DNA of 64,000 nt from Symbiodinium natans (taxonomy: Eukaryota; Sar; Dinophyceae; Suessiales; Symbiodiniaceae). This document shows, in pieces, positions 22,483 to 32,856 of this stretch. Numbering within the stretch: the first letter of the stretch is position 1; each line of letters begins with the position of its first letter. Under the pieces are notes generated by a model, which was not told where the DNA came from, searched no databases, and saw nothing but the letters and a program-made list of their open reading frames with translations. Where the stretch lies: contig CAJNDS010000691.1 in the NCBI GenBank assembly GCA_905221605.1, forward strand, positions 819,697 to 883,696, written 5' to 3'. The position numbers and the translations under genes are program-made.

Positions 22483-22688
22483 AAGCACAAGCACAAACAC
22501 AAACACAAACACAAACACAAACACAAACACACCCACACACGCACAGAAGCAAAGAGCAAGCGCAGACACACGCGCACACACACACACACACAAGAAAAAA
22601 AAACGAAAACGTACACAAGCACAAGCACAATCACTCACCATCACAACCACCACCACAACCACAAACACAGACACAAGCACAAACACAA
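22218..22688 (+). repeat. CA-rich compound microsatellite
   Basis: Successive blocks: ACAC.., CAGACACGC (22230-22262), CACACAGA (22275-22330), ACAAAC hexamers (22352-22445), ACACGA (22450-22490), ACAAAC again, then (AC)n. The frames of up to 231 codons on both strands are its translations, not genes. Confidence 0.95.
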
Positions 22689-22871
22689 GGCCCGTCTTGC
22701 ATGCAAGCGGGTGCGCGCGCCATGTGCGGAAGAGTACGTGTGTCGCAAATCTGGCACGAAGTCCTAAGGCTTACAGGCCCCAAAAATTTTGAGCATGAGG
22801 GCCACTGATTCCTAAATATTAGGGTTTGGAGAAATGCAGTCAAAACTCATCTCTGTCATGTCGAGTAAAGC

Positions 22872-23044
22872 TTCAACCTTCAACCTACCTCTCTAAACCC
22901 TAAACCCTAAACCCTAAACCCTAAACCCTAAACCCTAAACCCTAAACCCTAAACCCTAAACCCTAAACCCTAAACCCTAAACCCTAAACCCTAAACCCTA
23001 AACCCTAAACCCTAAACCCTAAACCCCAAGTTCAACCATCAACC
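22872..23044 (-). repeat. CCCTAAA array between 14-bp direct repeats
   Basis: About 19 exact units (22894-23028). TTCAACCTTCAACC (22872-22885) and TTCAACCATCAACC (23031-23044) flank it. Confidence 0.9.
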
Positions 23045-23123
23045 CTAGCCCCCTGAACCCTTAAACGCACCCCCCAACCCAGAATCAACCCCTGTGCCTT
23101 GCATGCCCCCCGACCTCCCCAAG

Positions 23124-23227
23124 CCCTAAACCCTAAACCCCAAACCCTAAACCCTAACCCTAAACCCTAAACCCTAAACCCTAAACCCTAATCCCTAAAC
23201 CCTAAACCCTAAACCCTAAACCCCAAG
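23124..23227 (-). repeat. Telomeric array CCCTAAA
   Basis: About 14 units, ending in the same AACCCCAAGTTC as the previous array. Confidence 0.9.
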
Positions 23228-23639
23228 TTCTGAACGAGGCAGCCTCGGTCTTCTTAGAAGGCCTCCGCAGTGCCAGAGCCCCGGGTTTCACTTGGGGGTT
23301 TAGGGTTTAGGGTTTAGGGTTTAGGGTTTAGGGTTTAGGGTTCAGGAATTTTGGGGTTTCGAGTTAATTATGGGTTTTAGGGGTTAGAGTACGATGCAAA
23401 CCAGGTTTACCCCTAACCGAAACCCTGCAGACCACAGACCCTGTGAACTGAAAGCCCTAAACCCTAAACCCTGAACCCTAAACCCTAAACCCCAAACCCC
23501 AAACCCTAAACCCTACGACCCTACGCCCTATATGCCCTGTAAGCCCTGTGAGCCCTCCATTCCCTGTATGCCCTAAACCCTAAGCCCTAAACGCTAAACC
23601 TGAATCCCTAAACCAAGTACCTCAGGGTAGAAAGCCTAC

Positions 23640-23990
23640 GGAGTTATGGTTGAAGGGTTTGGGGGGTTTTAGGGGTGCTTAGGGGGTGTAGGGGGGTTAG
23701 AGAGGTTTAGGGAGGTTTGGGAGGGTTTAGGGGGTGTGTAGGGCGGGCGTAGCGGGGGTTTAAGGGGGTTTAGGGGGTTTAATCGGGGGTTTAGGGGATG
23801 TAAGCTTGCAAGATGCTCCTTCGCCGCCGAGGCACCTGCTACAGGCGGAGGCACACTGAGATAGGGTTTAGGGTTTGGCGTTAAGGGTTAAGGCTTGAGG
23901 GTTTAGGGGTTTAGGGTTTAGGGTTTAGGGTTTAGACGCTTTAGGGTTTAGACGGTTTAGGGCTTGGGGTTGAGGGTCTAGGGTTTAGGG
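23640..23990 (+). repeat. G-rich degenerate array
   Basis: 23640-23790 is TTTAGGGGG-type with long G steps. 23862-23990 is TTTAGGG with ACGGTTTAGGG variants. A 70-bp unique piece lies between. Confidence 0.8.
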
Positions 23991-24207
23991 ATGAAGTTCG
24001 ATGTGGCAGGGAAAGAAGTGCAGCTCATAGCAAACCACATCTGCCACCCAGGTCTCCTACGTTTGGACAGATTACTCTAACCCCTAAACCCTAAGCCCTA
24101 AGACGCCAGCCTTTAAAACGGGGAAGACTAAGCAACAATGCTGCACTGAAATAATCCCACCCATCTTCGGAAACCTCAAGGCCACTTTGCGCCCAGAGCT
24201 CTGTATT

Positions 24208-24211
24208 TTTT

Positions 24212-24242
<31 letters not shown>

Positions 24243-24245
24243 GGT
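24208..24245 (+). repeat. T run followed by G run
   Basis: About 16 T followed directly by over 20 G. Confidence 0.95.
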
Positions 24246-24461
24246 TTGTCCCAGTAGCTCCTCCACTCTCTTCCAATCAAAGAGTATAACTCGGATTCGT
24301 ACTTGGCCTGCATTCTGACAACATGCCCGGCCTTCTGCTACGATAGTTCTGACTGGCCTGAACCCAAATGGACTTACGAGATTTGCATTCCGGGAAGCCA
24401 GACTACTTTTCGTGAGCCCTAGAAGCCCTGAACACCAAACCCTTATACACCCACACCTTCA

Positions 24462-24592
24462 TGGTACTTACTAACCTATTATAACTGTACTTATAACCCA
24501 CTTAGAAGCCCCTTAAGTGCCCTAATATGGTTTTAAAGTACAGTTAGAAGTACAGTTATAGTTGGTTACTAAGTACCATGAACCTCTAAGTA
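24462..24592 (+). mobile_element. MITE, same family as 39639
   Basis: CATGGTACTTACTAACC at the left faces its inverted copy GGTTACTAAGTACCATG at the right. The interior holds TAACTGTACTTATAACCC, CCTTAAGTGCC and an extra duplicated AGTACAGTTA. No coding capacity. Confidence 0.75.
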
Positions 24593-24687
24593 ACCCTGTC
24601 AGGTGTACGAGTCGGCGTCTTCACCTTCGAGGCGTTGGTGGGAAAAGGGTTCAGGGGTTTGAGGTGTTCGGTTTAGGGCTTATGCCC

Positions 24688-24830
24688 TCAACCCTAAACC
24701 GCGGGGGAGTCATAATATGGGCTCCCTGAGCCCAAGTGCGAAACCCTTCTACCCTCAACCCGAAACCGCGGGGGAGTTATAATATGGGCTCCCTGAGCCT
24801 GAGCGCTAAACCCGAAACCTTCGCGCAGGG
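24688..24830 (+). repeat. Tandem duplication of about 71 bp
   Basis: AACCGCGGGGGAGT.ATAATA then TGGGCTCCCTGAGCC occur twice (24700-24734 and 24769-24803), each preceded by CTCAACCC. Confidence 0.8.
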
Positions 24831-25201
24831 CCTTGTGCAACCTGGCGTATGGTGTTTTGAACATCACCTGACGCAAGGGGGCGGAAGGATTTGGGGTTTA
24901 GGGTTAAGGGTAGAAGGTTTGGGGTTTAGGGTTTGGGGGTTTGGGAGGCCAATTTTTGTAGTAGTATTACGGATTTCGATACTCCTTAAACATGTACGAC
25001 TCATATTTAGTACGGCTTTGGGGGTCCCGCTTCCCGAGCTGAGCGGGCTCTTGTACACCCAGGGGTTGAGGATTAGAGTGCACGGGCCTTTGGATTGAAG
25101 GGTTGAGCAAGCTCGGTAGGCGTCTGTCTGCTGAGTGCTGATAGATTTCATGGGAATGCATATGCACTTCAAACTGCACAAGCCCCAAGCTGGCTGGTTC
25201 G

Positions 25202-25296
25202 TATAGTAGGGAGTGAGGGAATGAGGTACCCCATAGAATCCCTTAACGGGTATTTATAGGGCCCTCATTCCCTCATTCCCTACTAAGAACCAGGGG
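25202..25296 (+). mobile_element. MITE with TAGTAGGGAATGAGGGAATGA termini
   Basis: TAGTAGGGAGTGAGGGAATG at the left faces CATTCCCTCATTCCCTACTA at the right, with ATCCCTTAACGGGTATTTAT between them. A second, more diverged copy is at 56649-56728. Confidence 0.75.
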
Positions 25297-25404
25297 GTAA
25301 ACCCTGTCACCTAGAGCATCCACATGCGAAAGTTAGGCCCGACGCCGAAACCTATAAGCCCTGAAGCCTTGGCCAGTCTTTTGAAAGTTGGATCTCCCCA
25401 AACA

Positions 25405-25532
25405 AGGGTTTAGGGCCGTTTAGGGTTTAGGGTTTGGGGTTTAGGGTTTAGGGTGTAGGGTCTAGGGCTGTACTGTTTAGGGTTTAGGCTTCAGGGTTCA
25501 GGGTTTAGGGTTTTGGGTTTAGGGTTTAGGGT
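25405..25532 (+). repeat. TTTAGGG-type array, irregular
   Basis: TTTAGGG with TTTGGGG, GTGTAGG and TCTAGGG, in two blocks. Confidence 0.85.
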
Positions 25533-25867
25533 TTGAACCAGGATGCGGCTTCCTTGGCGCAGCGCTTCGCGCGTCACGCGCCGCCACCTCCCTTGCGATT
25601 CTTCGACGAGGCGGGTTGCGGGTTGAGGGCTTTAGGGTTCAGGACCCCAAATCTGAAACTCTAAGCCCTGAGCCCTAAATCCTAAACCCTAAACCCTAAA
25701 CCCTAAACCCTAAACCCTAAACCCTAAACCCTCATGATAAAGTGGATACATCGACCCTCATTTTGCGAGCCCCAGCCTGAGAGAAACCAGGGTTTTGGGT
25801 TCGATCGGTCCAGCTGTTTGGGCAACTAGAACTCAGGGATTAGGGTTCAGGGTTTAGGGCTTCAAAA

Positions 25868-26395
25868 AGCCCATTAAAGATTTTTGTACCAGTTGGTAAG
25901 GATATTCATATCAAGATCATTGAATTGTTACCTCCAAGGATTATTAATTGTAAAATCCAGAAATTATGGGCATGATCCCAAATGCAGAATTATTAAGATG
26001 TAAACTTCTGGATATGTTGATAGAATATAGGATCTCCTCCAAATATAGGATCAAAGAAAAGTGTATTAGAGTGAAGATCGCCCAATATTGAAGGAAGTGT
26101 ACCAGATAAGATTGGTAATGTTAATGAAAGCATGAAGGCTGTAATCAAGAAAGCCCAAGGAAATAATGGGATAGTCTTGAATGTCAGAGAATAAGGTCTC
26201 AGATTTATTGTTGTCAAACTGTTTAAGAGATGTAAGACATGAAGATATACCAGAGATTAATAATCCACATATAAGATTTCCTGTACTTGAAGGTGAGAAA
26301 GTCATAAAAGATTTGGTTCAGGTGGAAAAATGTTCATCCTGTACCACCTCCAAATTCTGAGAGTATAGAAGGGATTAGGAACAGATACGAAAGTA
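25868..26395 (-). pseudogene. cox1: Degraded mitochondrial cox1 fragment (NUMT-like)
   Basis: Translations of the minus strand give successive pieces of cytochrome c oxidase subunit 1 in correct order: EFGGGTGW, SPSSTG..CGLLISGISSCLTSL, NLRPYSLTFKTIPLFPWAFL, LTLPILSG, NTLFFDPIFGGDPIFYQH, PEVYILII, FGIM, NNSMIL and LPTGTKIFN. The pieces lie in different frames. Between YQH and PEVY the usual LFWFFGH is missing, and the segment that normally carries the HHM haem-copper ligands before IPTG is deleted. At least three frameshifts are needed, so no functional subunit can be made. UGA stands where Trp is expected twice, which suggests a source code with UGA = Trp or an edited source. The stretch is clearly more AT-rich than its surroundings. 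I call it nuclear because telomeric-type arrays lie on both sides. Confidence 0.85.
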
Positions 26396-27079
26396 AAAGA
26401 GTTACAATCAAAAAAACATTGACTCTATTTCCCGCAGCCGGCAAATCGACAAGTCGCGCAAGCTGCAGTGTTCACGAAGGAGTCTTTCTGCTGTAGGCGG
26501 CTGGAAGCTGCCTAGCTTACGATGCCCAGGGTTTCTTGCTGTCGCCTTCTTAAACTACCCCTACAAACCCCCCTCCAAAACCCCAAACCCTGAACCCTAA
26601 ACCCGAAACCCTAAACCCTAAACCATGAACCCTAAACGCAAACCTCAAACCTGAAACCCCAAACACAGCCCCCAAAGCCGAAAGGCCTGAAATCTGTAGA
26701 GGGCTTCGTGCACCATCGACCCTTAATGGTTTAGGGCTAAGGGTTTAGGGTACCCCAAGTTGGGCTTTTGCGACTGTAGTCCTCATAACCTTACATTGAA
26801 ACCACACCCTAAATCCCACACCCCAAAGGCCAAAACAAGCCCTGAACCCTGAAAGCCACTTCAGCCCAGAACATGGGCCCTAAATCCGGACCATCTGGGC
26901 GTCAGGACTTCCGACCTCTGAGCGTTTCTCTAAGTTTCTCCAAACCCTAACCCTGATCCCCTGAAACCCTAACCGCAAGCTTTGCAGGTGGCGTCCTGCC
27001 TGCAGCATCCGCTGGAAACGGCTGCAGCCCAACGCCCGCGACACCCCCAGGGGTGGTTTCAGGGTTGGGTTCAGGGTTG
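26396..27079. other. Unique DNA after the cox1 fragment
   Basis: The first 60 bases are transitional and base composition then returns to about 50% GC. Degenerate C-strand units at 26580-26660. No gene. Confidence 0.4.
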
Positions 27080-27185
27080 GACTCACGGTTTAGGTTTAGG
27101 GTTTAGGGTTTAGGGTTTAGGGTTTAGGGTTTAGGGTTTAGGGTTTAGGGTTCATGGTTTCGGGTTTCGGGTTTCTAGGTTTAGG
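27080..27185 (+). repeat. Telomeric array TTTAGGG
   Basis: About nine exact units with TTTCGGG variants at the right. Confidence 0.9.
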
Positions 27186-28137
27186 TAGGCCCTTGGGACA
27201 TGTTGTATATTCCGATATTGGGTTTAAGAGGGTCATACTAGGAATATTTTCAGATGGTTTTCAGGGCAATCCTGGTTGAGGGTTCAGGATGTGAGCTCAA
27301 GGTCGTAGAGTTCAGGTTTCAGGTTTTTTTTAGGGGTTGGGGCCAAAGCACGTATACCCTAAACCCTAAACCAGAAACTCTAAACCTAGAATACATGGCA
27401 GTCTTGTGAGCCCTGGTCAAAACAGACTGTGAGTTGTCTCCAGGCTCGCCCTACCAGTGGCGCTGAGCCGTGAGGAGGATGAAAACGACCTTGCTCTGGT
27501 TACAGGTGCTCCCGTTGCAGGTGCTCCAGTTTAGGGCTTAGGCATGCATTCAAAAGGTTTACATGGCCACCACCCCAGCGGTTACAAGTACCTTTACCGG
27601 AAGACTCGGGGGTCTCGAAGTGGCTAGTACATCTGAGCACAAGTTCCGACTTTATGGGTACATAGACCTAAACCCTAAACCCTAAACCCTAAGCCGCTGA
27701 GCGTCAGGTACATCCGCGGTTGTGCTGGCAGACGCTTTTGCTCGTATGCGCTGCTATGAAGGCACGGCGCTTGGCTGAGGTTGTGACTTCTTCATTGTTT
27801 ATTGAGGAACCCACAAAGCCCGAGTTTTTCAAACTGAAAACTGTTCCCCTACACCCTAAGCCCTAAAGCCTGAACCCTGAACCCTGAACCCTGAACCCAC
27901 CTCAAACCGACGTGCTGCAACTTCACATGACTATGGATGTGCATTCAAGGGTTTAGGGTTTAGGGTTTAGGGTTTAGGGTTTAGGGTTTAGGGCTTAGGG
28001 TTTAGGGTTTAGGGATATATGTTTATACATAAGATGCGGTCAGCTACAGCCTGTGGGCCCGCTTCAAACCGCAGCCAGTCAGCTGTAGGCTCTAGGGCTT
28101 GAGGCTTTTTAGGGTTTGGGGTTAGGGTATTGGTTTT

Positions 28138-28275
28138 CGGATTTAGGGTTTAGGGTTTAGGGTCTAGGGTCTAGGGTTTAGGGTTTAGGGTCTAGGGTTT
28201 AGGGTTTAGGGTCTAGGGTTTAGGGTTTAGGGTTTAGGGTCTAGGTTCTTGGGTTTAGGGTTTAGGGTTTTGGGT
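28138..28275 (+). repeat. TTTAGGG/TCTAGGG mixed array
   Basis: TTTAGGG and TCTAGGG alternate in a recurring two-and-one order, so higher-order units were copied. Confidence 0.9.
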
Positions 28276-28644
28276 TTTGGCGTGCCCTCCTGAGGCGTAA
28301 ACGTTCTGGGACTGGTTTGCCTCAGTGCGCCACCCACACTCGGCATGTCTCCGATCGAGGCAAGAGATGCCACACATGGTCTACTAGTAGGGTTCGGGGT
28401 TTAGGGGTTTTGGGGTTCAGGTCTTCGGGTTTGGGGTTCAGGATTCAGGTTTTTTTTGTTTAGGCCCTACTGGGGCTTCAGGTTTTGGCACTGCGCAGTC
28501 GAAACTTTGCTCGAAACACTGGGAACGTCCTCGAAACTTTCCCGGAACCTGAACCCTGAATACTCTAACCCTAAACCCTAAACCCCCTAACCCTAAACCT
28601 ACTTTATTTATACCTTATTCCGAAACCCTAAGTACCCTCAACCC

Positions 28645-28905
28645 AATTCATCCCGAAACCCCAAATCCCAGAAACTAGTGGCCAAAAAATCTGCGAAGGT
28701 CTGGGTTTTGGAGTACTATACTTTAATACTTTCTTTCAGGGTTCTGGGCTCCTATAATGGCCACTTCTGCCCCGAAACCCTAAACCCTAAACCCTAAACC
28801 CTAAACCCTAAACCCTAAACCCTAAACCCTAAACCCTAAACCGACTTCATCCCTACACCCTAAAGCCCAACCCAGAAACCACGGGCCCCCAAAATCTGTG
28901 AAGGT
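28645..28905 (+). repeat. Direct repeat of about 57 bp around a CCCTAAA array
   Basis: TTCATCCC..., CCCAGAAAC and AAAATCTGYGAAGGT recur at 28645-28702 and 28847-28902. A CCCTAAA array (28774-28842) lies between them. Confidence 0.6.
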
Positions 28906-28976
28906 GCTCCAATTGATCGAGTCGCTGTCGCTACTTGGGCCCCTGGCCTTCCGAGATCCGGCAGTGTCTGGGCCTT

Positions 28977-29092
28977 GCGGTTTAGGGTTTAGGGTTTGGG
29001 GTTTAGTGTTTAGGGTGTAGGATTTAGGGTTTAGGGTTTAGGGTTCAGGGTTCAGGGTTCAGCGTTTAGGGTTTAGGGTTTAGGGAGAGGGC
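28977..29092 (+). repeat. TTTAGGG array with TTCAGGG block
   Basis: Exact units flank three TTCAGGG units. Confidence 0.9.
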
Positions 29093-29284
29093 AGGGAGGA
29101 GAGAGGCAAGTTTGAAACAACAAGGCCTTTTGCCAACAAGTCTGGTTGGAAAAGCCTGCGCAGGCCTGTTGTAGCCTGGGAAGAGGGAGGGCGGAGGTCC
29201 AACGAGTTCAAGCCATGTCGAGAAAATCTAACCCCTGAGCCCCAAACCCTAAGCCACTCTTACCTGTATACAGAACCTTAAACT

Positions 29285-29548
29285 CCTTTTTGGGCGTAGG
29301 CACGCCTCCAATCAAGTCAAAGAGGGGTGCCTATATGCCCAATAAGGAGGCGTGCCTGTATGCCCAATACGGCCGCCTCCTTCCTGGGCATACTTGGAGG
29401 TTCATGGGTACTGATCACCCCACTTATAAGTCCACATATAACCTACTCAGAGGACTTAGGGGTTTATAAGTACAGTTATTCGTGGAGTTATAAGTGCCCA
29501 TGAACCTCCAAGTAGGCACGCCTCCTTGTTGGGCATAGGCACGGAGGG
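29285..29548 (+). mobile_element. Element built of GGCACGCCTCC / TGGGCATA motifs, interrupted by a MITE
   Basis: TTTTTGGGCGTAGGCACGCC at the left, several copies of AGGCGTGCCT and ATGCCCAATA in both orientations inside, and GGCACGCCTCCTTGTTGGGC at the right. The short-range inverted layout suggests a hairpin-forming repeat. No coding frame. Confidence 0.5.
29398..29515 (+). mobile_element. MITE, 'TACTTGGAGG' family, nested in another inverted-repeat element
   Basis: The ends TACTTGGAGGTTCATGGG and CCCATGAACCTCCAAGTA are a perfect inverted pair. The interior has CACTTATAAGTCC and ATAAGTACAGTTAT. It is surrounded on both sides by copies of a GGCACGCCTCC/GGGCATAGGCAC motif (29292-29397 and 29516-29545), so it landed in an older element. 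Confidence 0.75.
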
Positions 29549-29561
29549 CGTAGGGGCTTAG

Positions 29562-29745
29562 GGCTCATGCAGGGCTCAGGGCTCAGCTCAGGGCTCAGGG
29601 CTCAGGGCTGAGGGCTTAGGGCTTAGGGCTTAGGGCTTAGGGCTTAGGGCTTAGGGCTTAGGGCTTAGGGCTTAGGGCTTAGGGCTTAGGGCTTAGGGCT
29701 CGGGGCTTGGTTTAGGGTTTAGGGTTTAGGGTTTAGGGTTTAGGG
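29562..29745 (+). repeat. CTCAGGG, CTTAGGG and TTTAGGG sub-arrays in series
   Basis: CTCAGGG units to 29611, then about 13 homogeneous CTTAGGG units (29612-29700), then six TTTAGGG. Confidence 0.95.
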
Positions 29746-30675
29746 TTTGGGGCGACTCAGGGGTTTTGGGTTTAGGGTCTACTGCGGGCTTTGGAGTTCA
29801 GGGCCTACTGGGAATGGATAGATTAAACTTTGTATTTTCTTAATTTTTTGGGGCTCTTTGGGCAGGTGGGTATTTTCTGCTTGACTAGTGAACGCTAGAA
29901 CATGAGCTCAGTCTAAACCCCAAACCCTACGCCCTCCACTTCTCCACCGAATTCCCACATTTGTTTTGCGTCTTGAAGCTTCTTGCGCTTTCTAAACCGA
30001 TGTAAGTCCCATTCCTTTTCGCCCGGACTGCCAGACCCACTTTGAAGTTGGTCTGTTTTCAAAGCCCAGTAGAACTTGCGAGGGCGAGAATTGCTTGTCT
30101 TTGGTGATAAAAGCAATGCGCTTAAGGGCTCAGTGAAGGCACCATGCACTTGACTTTTATGGGCTTCGAGGGTTTAGGGTTTAGGGTTTAGGGTTAAGGG
30201 TCTAGGGTTTAGGCCCAAGACTCCCAGTTCCGATTTGACCCTTTCTCCTCTGATTGTCCCTTGTTGAACTCCCTGCCCCCCCCCCCCCCCCTCCTTCGGA
30301 TCTCCGAGCGTGATCCGATTTTTAATTCCAGTTTTAAATGTCTCCTCTTCTTCATTCTTGTCGAAACTCGAAAGGGCTCCCCTTCTCCTCCGCTCTCCCT
30401 CTCTCTTTGTCCCTCTCTCTGCGTCCCTCGACTGAGAGCCTCAGTCAGCGAAATGACAAAAAAACGCAGCATCTGAGGCCCCTTAAGGCTCAGTTCAGGC
30501 ATAAATCCCACATGTATCCCCCTTAGGACGTTTTATTGATGTAAAACCCAAGGGAATATTTTCCAAAATGCTGTTAAGGGGAGTCTTGACATGGTGCACC
30601 GGCCGAGGCGTGGGTTTCTCCTCATGCGGCTGAAAGTGGCAGCGCCCGAGACTCGAGCATACCAGTGCCCCCAAA
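29746..30675. other. Unique DNA with C run and CT-rich tract
   Basis: C run 30276-30291, CT-rich 30380-30430, short arrays at 30170-30212. Frames at 30209-30511 follow the CT-rich bias. No gene. Confidence 0.4.
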
Positions 30676-30793
30676 AGTGTTTAGGGTTTAGGGTTTAGGG
30701 TTTAGGGTTTAGGGTATATAGGGTATATAGGGTATATAGGGTTTAGGGTTTAGGGTTTAGGGTTTAGGGTTTAGGGTTTAGGGTTTAGGGTTT
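30676..30793 (+). repeat. TTTAGGG array with a GGGTATATA block
   Basis: Three 9-bp GGGTATATA units (30714-30740) lie inside exact TTTAGGG. Confidence 0.95.
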
Positions 30794-30874
30794 AACTGTG
30801 CCCCTTCAGTGGTATAGTTGAGCGTTGCTTTTCTTGGGGCGGGTACGGGTGTCCCGTGAAAACTGACCCTGAAC

Positions 30875-31215
30875 AACCAAACCCCCCAAAGCCCCCAAAC
30901 CCCCCAAACCCTCACAAACCCCCCCAAACCCCCCCCCAAATTTATGAGGGAAAGAGAAGCCCATCCAACACGCCGCCAGGGTCGGCGGACCCCCCCCAAA
31001 CCCCCCCAAACGGCCCCGAAAGCAAAAGCCCCCAAAGCCCCCCCCAACACCCCCCACCACCCCCCCCCCCCCCCCAAAACCCCCCAACCCCCCAAACCCC
31101 CAAACCCCCCAAACCCCCCCAAACCCCCAAACCCCCAAAGCCCCGCCAAGCCCCCAAAGCCCCGCCAACCCCCCAAACCCCCCAACCCCCTCAACCCCCC
31201 CAAAACCCCAAGCCC
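30875..31215 (-). repeat. C-rich AAACCCCCC low-complexity tract
   Basis: CCCCCCCAAA and CCCCAAAG units for about 340 bp, broken once by 30950-30990. The proline- or glycine-rich frames on both strands come from this tract. Confidence 0.9.
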
Positions 31216-31614
31216 TCCCCTCACCCTAAATCTAAAGGACCTAAAGGCGCATTCAGAACCGGCTGTTTCTACACACCACAGTGCCCTGCATTCGATACGG
31301 CTTCGGAAATCAACCCTAAGCCCAAAACCCTAAACCCTGAACCCTGAACCCTAAACCCTAAACCCTAAACCATGTTTTTGTTCTTTCCTGCTTTGCTTTA
31401 GTTCTAATGGGACTTATATGGGCCCTGAGTATGGTCCCTTTACATCCTTCTGAAGTATGGGCCCTTGGGTTGTATGAGGTATATAAGGAGTATATAAGGG
31501 ACCACGTAGCTACCCTAAGATTCGTTGTCTGGTGTATGTGTCTGCATATCTGGGACCATGACAGAGGACGAGACCAGTTGAGTTTAGGGGCATCCCGACT
31601 CCCCCTACTCCCGG

Positions 31615-31965
31615 TCGCCTTAAACCCTTTAAGCCCTTAAAACCCTCAAAGCCCTGAATCCGTAAAACCCTTGCAACCCTTAAAGCCCTTGAAACCCTTA
31701 ACGCCCTTCAAGCCCTCAACAGCCCTTAATCCTCAAACCCTTACAACCCTTAAAACCCTTAAGCCCTTAAATCCTTAAAAACCTTAAAGCCCTTAAACCC
31801 TCAGTGCTTGACACCCCAAAGCCCCTTAAACCCCTTAGAGCCCTTAAACCCCTAAACCCCTAAGCCCTAACCGTAAACACCAAACCCCAAACCCCAAACC
31901 CCAAACCCTAAACCCTAAACCCCTGAAAACCCAAACCCCAAACCCTAAACCCTAAACCCTAAACC
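31615..31965 (-). repeat. CCCTTAAA / CCCTAAA degenerate array
   Basis: CCCTTAAA and CCCTTGAAA 8-9-mers (31620-31860) grade into CCCCAAA and exact CCCTAAA. Confidence 0.85.
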
Positions 31966-32211
31966 TAGATTCAGGTCACAGATGGATCCCTGCTCTTTGG
32001 CGCAGTGCGGGCGGCGGTTGGCGGAAGCAGGTGCAAGTTGCATCAGGTTTGGGTTTAGGGTTTATTGTTTAGGATTTAGGGTGTTGGGTTTTGGGTGTAG
32101 GGCTTAGGGTTTATCAGTGGCTCAGGGTGTATAAGTGTTTAGGGTTTACGGTTACGGTTTAGGGCTTCTGGAGCTGGTGGCACCGTCTGTGTGTACTGGT
32201 ACCCCAACCGT

Positions 32212-32312
32212 GGAGGTTCATGGGGAATTAGTTATAAGTGGGTTTTCTACATAAGGTACGTAGCTACAGTTATTGCTGTTTAAAACCTTGTTTAGGGCAC
32301 CTATAACCATGA
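32212..32312 (+). mobile_element. Diverged MITE, 'TACTTGGAGG' family
   Basis: GGAGGTTCATGG at the left and CCATGAACCTT at the right are inverted, with AGTTATAAGTGGGTT and CTACAGTTATTG between them. Shorter and more diverged than 39639-39770. A further weak relative lies at 34530-34600 and another at 61160-61285. Confidence 0.55.
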
Positions 32313-32338
32313 ACCTTCAACAACCCTTCCTTCTATTG

Positions 32339-32562
32339 TCTTGGTGGCCCGGTGGTACCTTTTCCCCCTGTTCTTTTCGGTGCAAGATTCCCTTATACAA
32401 CCCCAAAAAGACGCCCTTATCGTAATATGGCTACTGGGCTACCAAGATTTTTTAAAACTCGGTCCCTCAGCAGTATATACCCTTATTCCCTTTTGGGGGC
32501 TCCTCATCAAAGCTGAACAGTAAGAAGAAGTGTACCCTTATTGTTACGGAGTTACTGCGTGG
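32339..32562 (+). mobile_element. Repeat with TTGGTAGCCCAGTGGTACC-type ends
   Basis: TTGGTGGCCCGGTGGTACC at the left and CTACTGGGCTACCAAG near 32443-32458 are inverted. A further ACTGCGTGGGCCAAGTAG ends the block. A related copy runs 16050-16160 (CTTGGTAGCCCAGTGGTACC ... GTTACTGGTCTATCAAG). AT-rich and non-coding. Confidence 0.5.
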
Positions 32563-32744
32563 GCCAAGTAGTACGTATCAAGATTGGGGTGCTAGATCCG
32601 CCAATCCGAGACGCCCTGAAACCCTAAGCCCTAAACCCTAAACCCGAAGCCCCCCTGCCTCACAAGCGGCATTGCACCTGTGCAGGTCTCTATTCGCCCG
32701 AGCTGAGTGTGGAGATCGCACTACACCTGGCAGGCGCTGATTTT

Positions 32745-32856
32745 TTATTTTTTGGAATTTAATTGTTTATATATATATATACATATTGTTTTATTATTAT
32801 TTTTTATTTTTATTTCTTTTCTTTTTTTTTTTTTTTTGGGGGGGGGGGGGGGGGGT
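32745..32856 (+). repeat. AT-rich tract, T run and G run
   Basis: (TA)n near 32770-32780, T-rich to 32838, then about 18 G. Confidence 0.95.

Noticed and set aside
22113-22808. Open frames of 170-231 codons on both strands rich in His/Thr/Gln or Cys/Val
   Set aside because: They are translations of a CA-rich compound microsatellite, open in nearly every frame.
30778-31347. Gly/Trp-rich and Pro-rich frames up to 163 codons
   Set aside because: Produced by the AAACCCCCC tract at 30875-31215; no domain.
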